Assembly: GCA_031366605.1 (NCBI GenBank)
Contig: JANLOO010000023.1
Coordinates: 62,001-126,000, forward strand
Length of the DNA stretch: 64,000 nucleotides
Reading direction: 5' to 3'
Origin: CALMEC01 sp031366605
GTDB taxonomy: Bacteria; Actinomycetota; Thermoleophilia; Miltoncostaeales; Miltoncostaeaceae
The notes below the pieces were generated by a model. That model did not search any database. It saw only the letters and a list, made by a program, of their open reading frames with translations, and was not told where the DNA came from. Numbering within the stretch: position 1 is the stretch's first letter; each line of letters begins with the position of its first letter. The position numbers were made by a program, and so were the translations under genes. This document shows positions 62,051-64,000 of this stretch, piece after piece.

Positions 62051-62499
62051 GTGACGAGACCCCCGCCGAGCAGACCGGGCCACAGACCCCCGAAGCGTTG
62101 GTCCGCGAGATGGCGCGCCGCCTGGCGCAGACGCCCGTCCGTGACCTGCTGCTGCAGACGATGGCGACGTTCGCCGACCTGGCGGGTGTCCGGTTGGGCT
62201 ACGGACCGGAAGGGGCCGAGCACCGAGACCTGCCGCAGGCACGTCTGGCGATCGAGGCCTTGCGCGCGCTGATCGGCGTCGCGGACGCCGAGATCGGGGC
62301 AGCGCAGGCACGCCCGTTCCGTGAACCCCTCGCGCAGCTGCAGATGCTCTATGCCCGCGAGGCCGAGGCTGACGCCAAGCGTGCGGCGGGCGAGACGGCA
62401 AGCGGGGCGTCGGATGACACCGCGACGACGGGCATCTGGACACCCGGCGGCGATGTCGGCGGAGACGGGTCGGCCAAGATCTGGACACCCGAGACCTGA
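62047..62499 (+). CDS. DUF1844-like protein
   Basis: 150 residues, start ATG 62047 in the ligase stop. The middle (LVREMARRLAQTPVRDLLLQ, then TMATFADLAGVRLGY and DLPQARLAIEALRALIGVAD) fits the DUF1844 helical domain. The last 45 residues are Gly/Ala/Thr-rich with a repeated IWTP motif (GIWTPGG and KIWTPET). No membrane segment. Function unknown; co-translated with the ligase. Confidence 0.75.
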   Translation: MSDETPAEQTGPQTPEALVREMARRLAQTPVRDLLLQTMATFADLAGVRLGYGPEGAEHRDLPQARLAIEALRALIGVADAEIGAAQARPFREPLAQLQMLYAREAEADAKRAAGETASGASDDTATTGIWTPGGDVGGDGSAKIWTPET

Positions 62500-62568
62500 C
62501 GAGCGGGGGGCCTTCACCCACCTGCCTCGGTAGGTTCTGCGGGTCAACGACGCATGAGGAGATGAGCT

Positions 62569-63354
62569 GTGGCGGACGCCGAGATCGGAGTGTTCGGAGG
62601 GTCGGGGTTCTACTCGTTCCTCGAGGACGTCGAAGAGGTGGCGATCGACACGCCGTATGGCGAGCCGTCGTCCAAGCTCTTCATCGGCGATATCGGTGGG
62701 CGTCGTGTGGCGTTCCTCCCGCGGCATGGCGTAGATCACCAGTACCCGGCGCACGTCATCAACTATCGCGCCAACGTCTGGGCCATGAAGGAGATCGGCG
62801 TCAACTGGATCTTCGGTCCGTGCGCCTGCGGCAGCCTGCAGCGTGAGGTCAAGATCGGTGAGTTCGTGGTGTGCGATCAATTCGTCGATCGTACGACCGG
62901 CCGCCGGGACACCTTCTACGACGGACCGATCACCACCCACGTCAGCGCGGCCGACCCGTACAGCCCGGTGTTGCGTCAGGTCATCATCGACGGATGCAAG
63001 GAGATCGGCATCCCGGTGCACGAGACCGGCACGGTCGTCGTCATCCAGGGGCCGCGATTCTCGACCCGGGCGGAGAGCAAGTGGTTCAGCTCGATGGGGT
63101 GGGAGGTCATCAACATGAGCGCCTACCCGGAGGGCTTCCTGGCCCGCGAGCTGGGCATCGCCTACGCCAACATCTCGCTCATCACCGACTACGACGTCGG
63201 CGTCGACGGTGCTCCGCCGGTCACCCATGCCGAGGTCGTCAGGACGTTCGGCGAGAACAACGCGAAGGTCCGTGACCTGCTGTTCCACGTCATCCCCAAG
63301 GTCCCGACTGAGCTCGACCCCCACGCCACCGGGGCGTTGGACGGCGCGCACTAG
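62569..63354 (+). CDS. mtnP: S-methyl-5'-thioadenosine phosphorylase
   Basis: 261 residues from GTG 62569, with AGGAG 7 bases upstream. It cleaves methylthioadenosine to adenine and methylthioribose-1-phosphate in methionine salvage. Motifs: GVFGGSGFYSFLED, the phosphate site FLPRHG, INYRANVWAMKEIGV and EVINMSAYPEGFLARELGIA with the Asp in LITDYDVG. A TAGGTT hexamer at 62531-62536 may be the -10. The TAG stop is contributed by the left end of a MITE-like element, so the original C-terminus may have been longer or different. Confidence 0.94.
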   Translation: MADAEIGVFGGSGFYSFLEDVEEVAIDTPYGEPSSKLFIGDIGGRRVAFLPRHGVDHQYPAHVINYRANVWAMKEIGVNWIFGPCACGSLQREVKIGEFVVCDQFVDRTTGRRDTFYDGPITTHVSAADPYSPVLRQVIIDGCKEIGIPVHETGTVVVIQGPRFSTRAESKWFSSMGWEVINMSAYPEGFLARELGIAYANISLITDYDVGVDGAPPVTHAEVVRTFGENNAKVRDLLFHVIPKVPTELDPHATGALDGAH

Positions 63355-63550
63355 TGTCCTGCGTCGAAGTTCCTTTGCAATCTGGCGGCTTGCAAATTGC
63401 CACTGGATTTCAAACGTGGTACCGGGACGGTCAGCCTCAGGGGCTGCGTCCTCGCCTTCGCCCATATGGTCCGATATGAACGAAGGCTGCGTCCTTGTCC
63501 AGCGGGTTTTTCGCACGCCATATGACAAAGAACTTCCGACGCAGGACACT
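63353..63550. mobile_element. MITE-like element with 25-bp terminal inverted repeats
   Basis: 198 bases bounded by AGTGTCCTGCGTCGAAGTTC... (63353-63377) and the inverted copy (63526-63550); the two ends differ at two positions (a single G inserted in one, one C in the other). There is no transposase frame inside. Internal GGCTGCGTCCT occurs twice. Left flank GGCGCGCA and right flank GGCGCCA could be a worn target duplication. It separates mtnP from thrC. Confidence 0.7.
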
Positions 63551-63561
63551 GGCGCCATCTG

Positions 63562-64000
63562 ATGCAGTACGTCAGCACCCGCGGTGGGATGGCGCCCGCC
63601 GGTTTCACAGACATCCTGATCGAGGGTCTGGCGCCCGACGGGGGCCTGTGCGTGCCGGCCGAGTACCCGTCGATCACCGGCTCGGATCTCGCGCGGTGGA
63701 GCGGTTTGTCCTACCCGGACCTGGCGTCCGAGGTCATCGGTCTGTTCGTCGACGATCTTCCTGAGCTGCGTTCGATCATCGCGCGGACGTATACCGCCGA
63801 GGTGTTCGGTTCGGACGACATCGTCCCGCTCGAGCCACTCGACGGCGACCTGCTGTTGCTGCGGCTCTCCAACGGGCCGACCTTGGCGTTCAAGGACGTC
63901 GCGATGCAGTTCCTCGGTCATGCGTTTGAACACGTGCTCGGCACGGGTGGCGCACCGCTCAACATTCTGGGGGCGACCAGCGGCGACACGGGGTCTGCGG
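63562..64000 (+). CDS. thrC: Threonine synthase, N-terminal part
   Basis: At least 146 codons from ATG 63562; the gene runs off the window. PLP enzyme that converts O-phosphohomoserine to threonine. The family start MQYVSTRGG, FTDILIEGLAPDGGLCVPAE and the PLP lysine in GPTLAFKDVAMQFL are visible, then NILGATSGDTGSA. The start lies 11 bases beyond the MITE and lacks a Shine-Dalgarno; transcription may begin inside the element, which has TATGAC 37 bases before the ATG. Confidence 0.94.
   Translation, partial: MQYVSTRGGMAPAGFTDILIEGLAPDGGLCVPAEYPSITGSDLARWSGLSYPDLASEVIGLFVDDLPELRSIIARTYTAEVFGSDDIVPLEPLDGDLLLLRLSNGPTLAFKDVAMQFLGHAFEHVLGTGGAPLNILGATSGDTGSA

Noticed and set aside
61690..63933. A 747-codon open frame on the minus strand
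   Set aside because: Opposite the ligase, DUF1844, mtnP, MITE and thrC; composition is that of a shadow frame.

Overview
The window is one contiguous piece of a high-GC bacterial chromosome. Many starts are GTG, TTG or apparently CTG. Genes are tightly packed with 4-base start/stop overlaps, and many genes look leaderless: a TANNNT -10 hexamer ends 6-8 bases before the start codon, with no Shine-Dalgarno. Gene content (an ACT-domain malic enzyme, Pol I without proofreading residues, Rex, family-4 uracil-DNA glycosylase, DUF4395 and DUF1844 proteins, a 39-residue DLW-39-like peptide) fits the phylum Actinomycetota. The order rpsA-coaE-lytic transglycosylase-uvrB followed by uvrA suggests a deep branch such as Thermoleophilia/Solirubrobacterales, but that placement is inference. 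There is no rRNA, prophage or CRISPR array.

Layout. 1-7.3 kb: 3' end of nth, an ECF sigma factor with a membrane partner, dnaG, a PPOX flavoprotein, a MOSC protein, a two-gene small membrane-protein operon, and a quinone oxidoreductase with an SRPBCC protein. 7.3-10.1 kb is accessory: a DUF1059 protein, a decayed vapC, a DUF433/DUF5615 antitoxin-toxin pair, a small broken gene, tRNA-Leu(CAA) and a frameshifted lipoprotein gene. 10.1-15.1 kb: malic enzyme, polA, L,D-transpeptidase. 15.4-24.1 kb is a signalling block: a PAS-GAF-GGDEF-HD-GYP protein with an in-frame EAL stub behind its stop, a histidine kinase with two response regulators, and a membrane PAS-GGDEF-EAL protein. 24.8-31 kb: a DUF4395/thioredoxin-fold protein, rpsA, coaE, a lytic transglycosylase, uvrB. 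31-36 kb: a second ECF sigma pair, a beta-hydroxyacid dehydrogenase, an amidohydrolase, and a wrecked xylulokinase joined to a wrecked aldose-1-epimerase-like gene. 36-46 kb: uvrA, a membrane protein, an MMPL transporter, a tryptophanase-family lyase, an M20 peptidase, fumC. 46.6-49.7 kb: an acyl-CoA dehydrogenase and an archaeal-type nadM/apgM-like pair whose codon use differs from the neighbours, followed by about 1.2 kb of decayed DNA. 51-53 kb: the panC-panD-panB operon behind a possible 22-codon leader ORF. 53.3-59.2 kb: udg-tsaE-tsaB-rimI-tsaD-subtilase, every junction a 4-base NTGA overlap. 59.4-64 kb: rex with a candidate operator, a YgjV-like membrane protein, a carboxylate-amine ligase, a DUF1844 protein, mtnP, a 198-bp MITE-like element, and the start of thrC.

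The genes are mainly housekeeping: replication and repair (dnaG, polA, uvrA, uvrB, udg, nth), tRNA t6A synthesis, pantothenate/CoA synthesis (panBCD, coaE), the C4 node (malic enzyme, fumC) and redox control (Rex), with nucleotide second-messenger signalling and a few decaying accessory islets. The strongest unusual signals are in expression architecture: a bidirectional promoter with overlapping -10 hexamers in a 23-bp gap, -10 boxes built over upstream stop codons, a chain of NTGA couplings that tie a secreted protease to the t6A genes, and the panC leader ORF.
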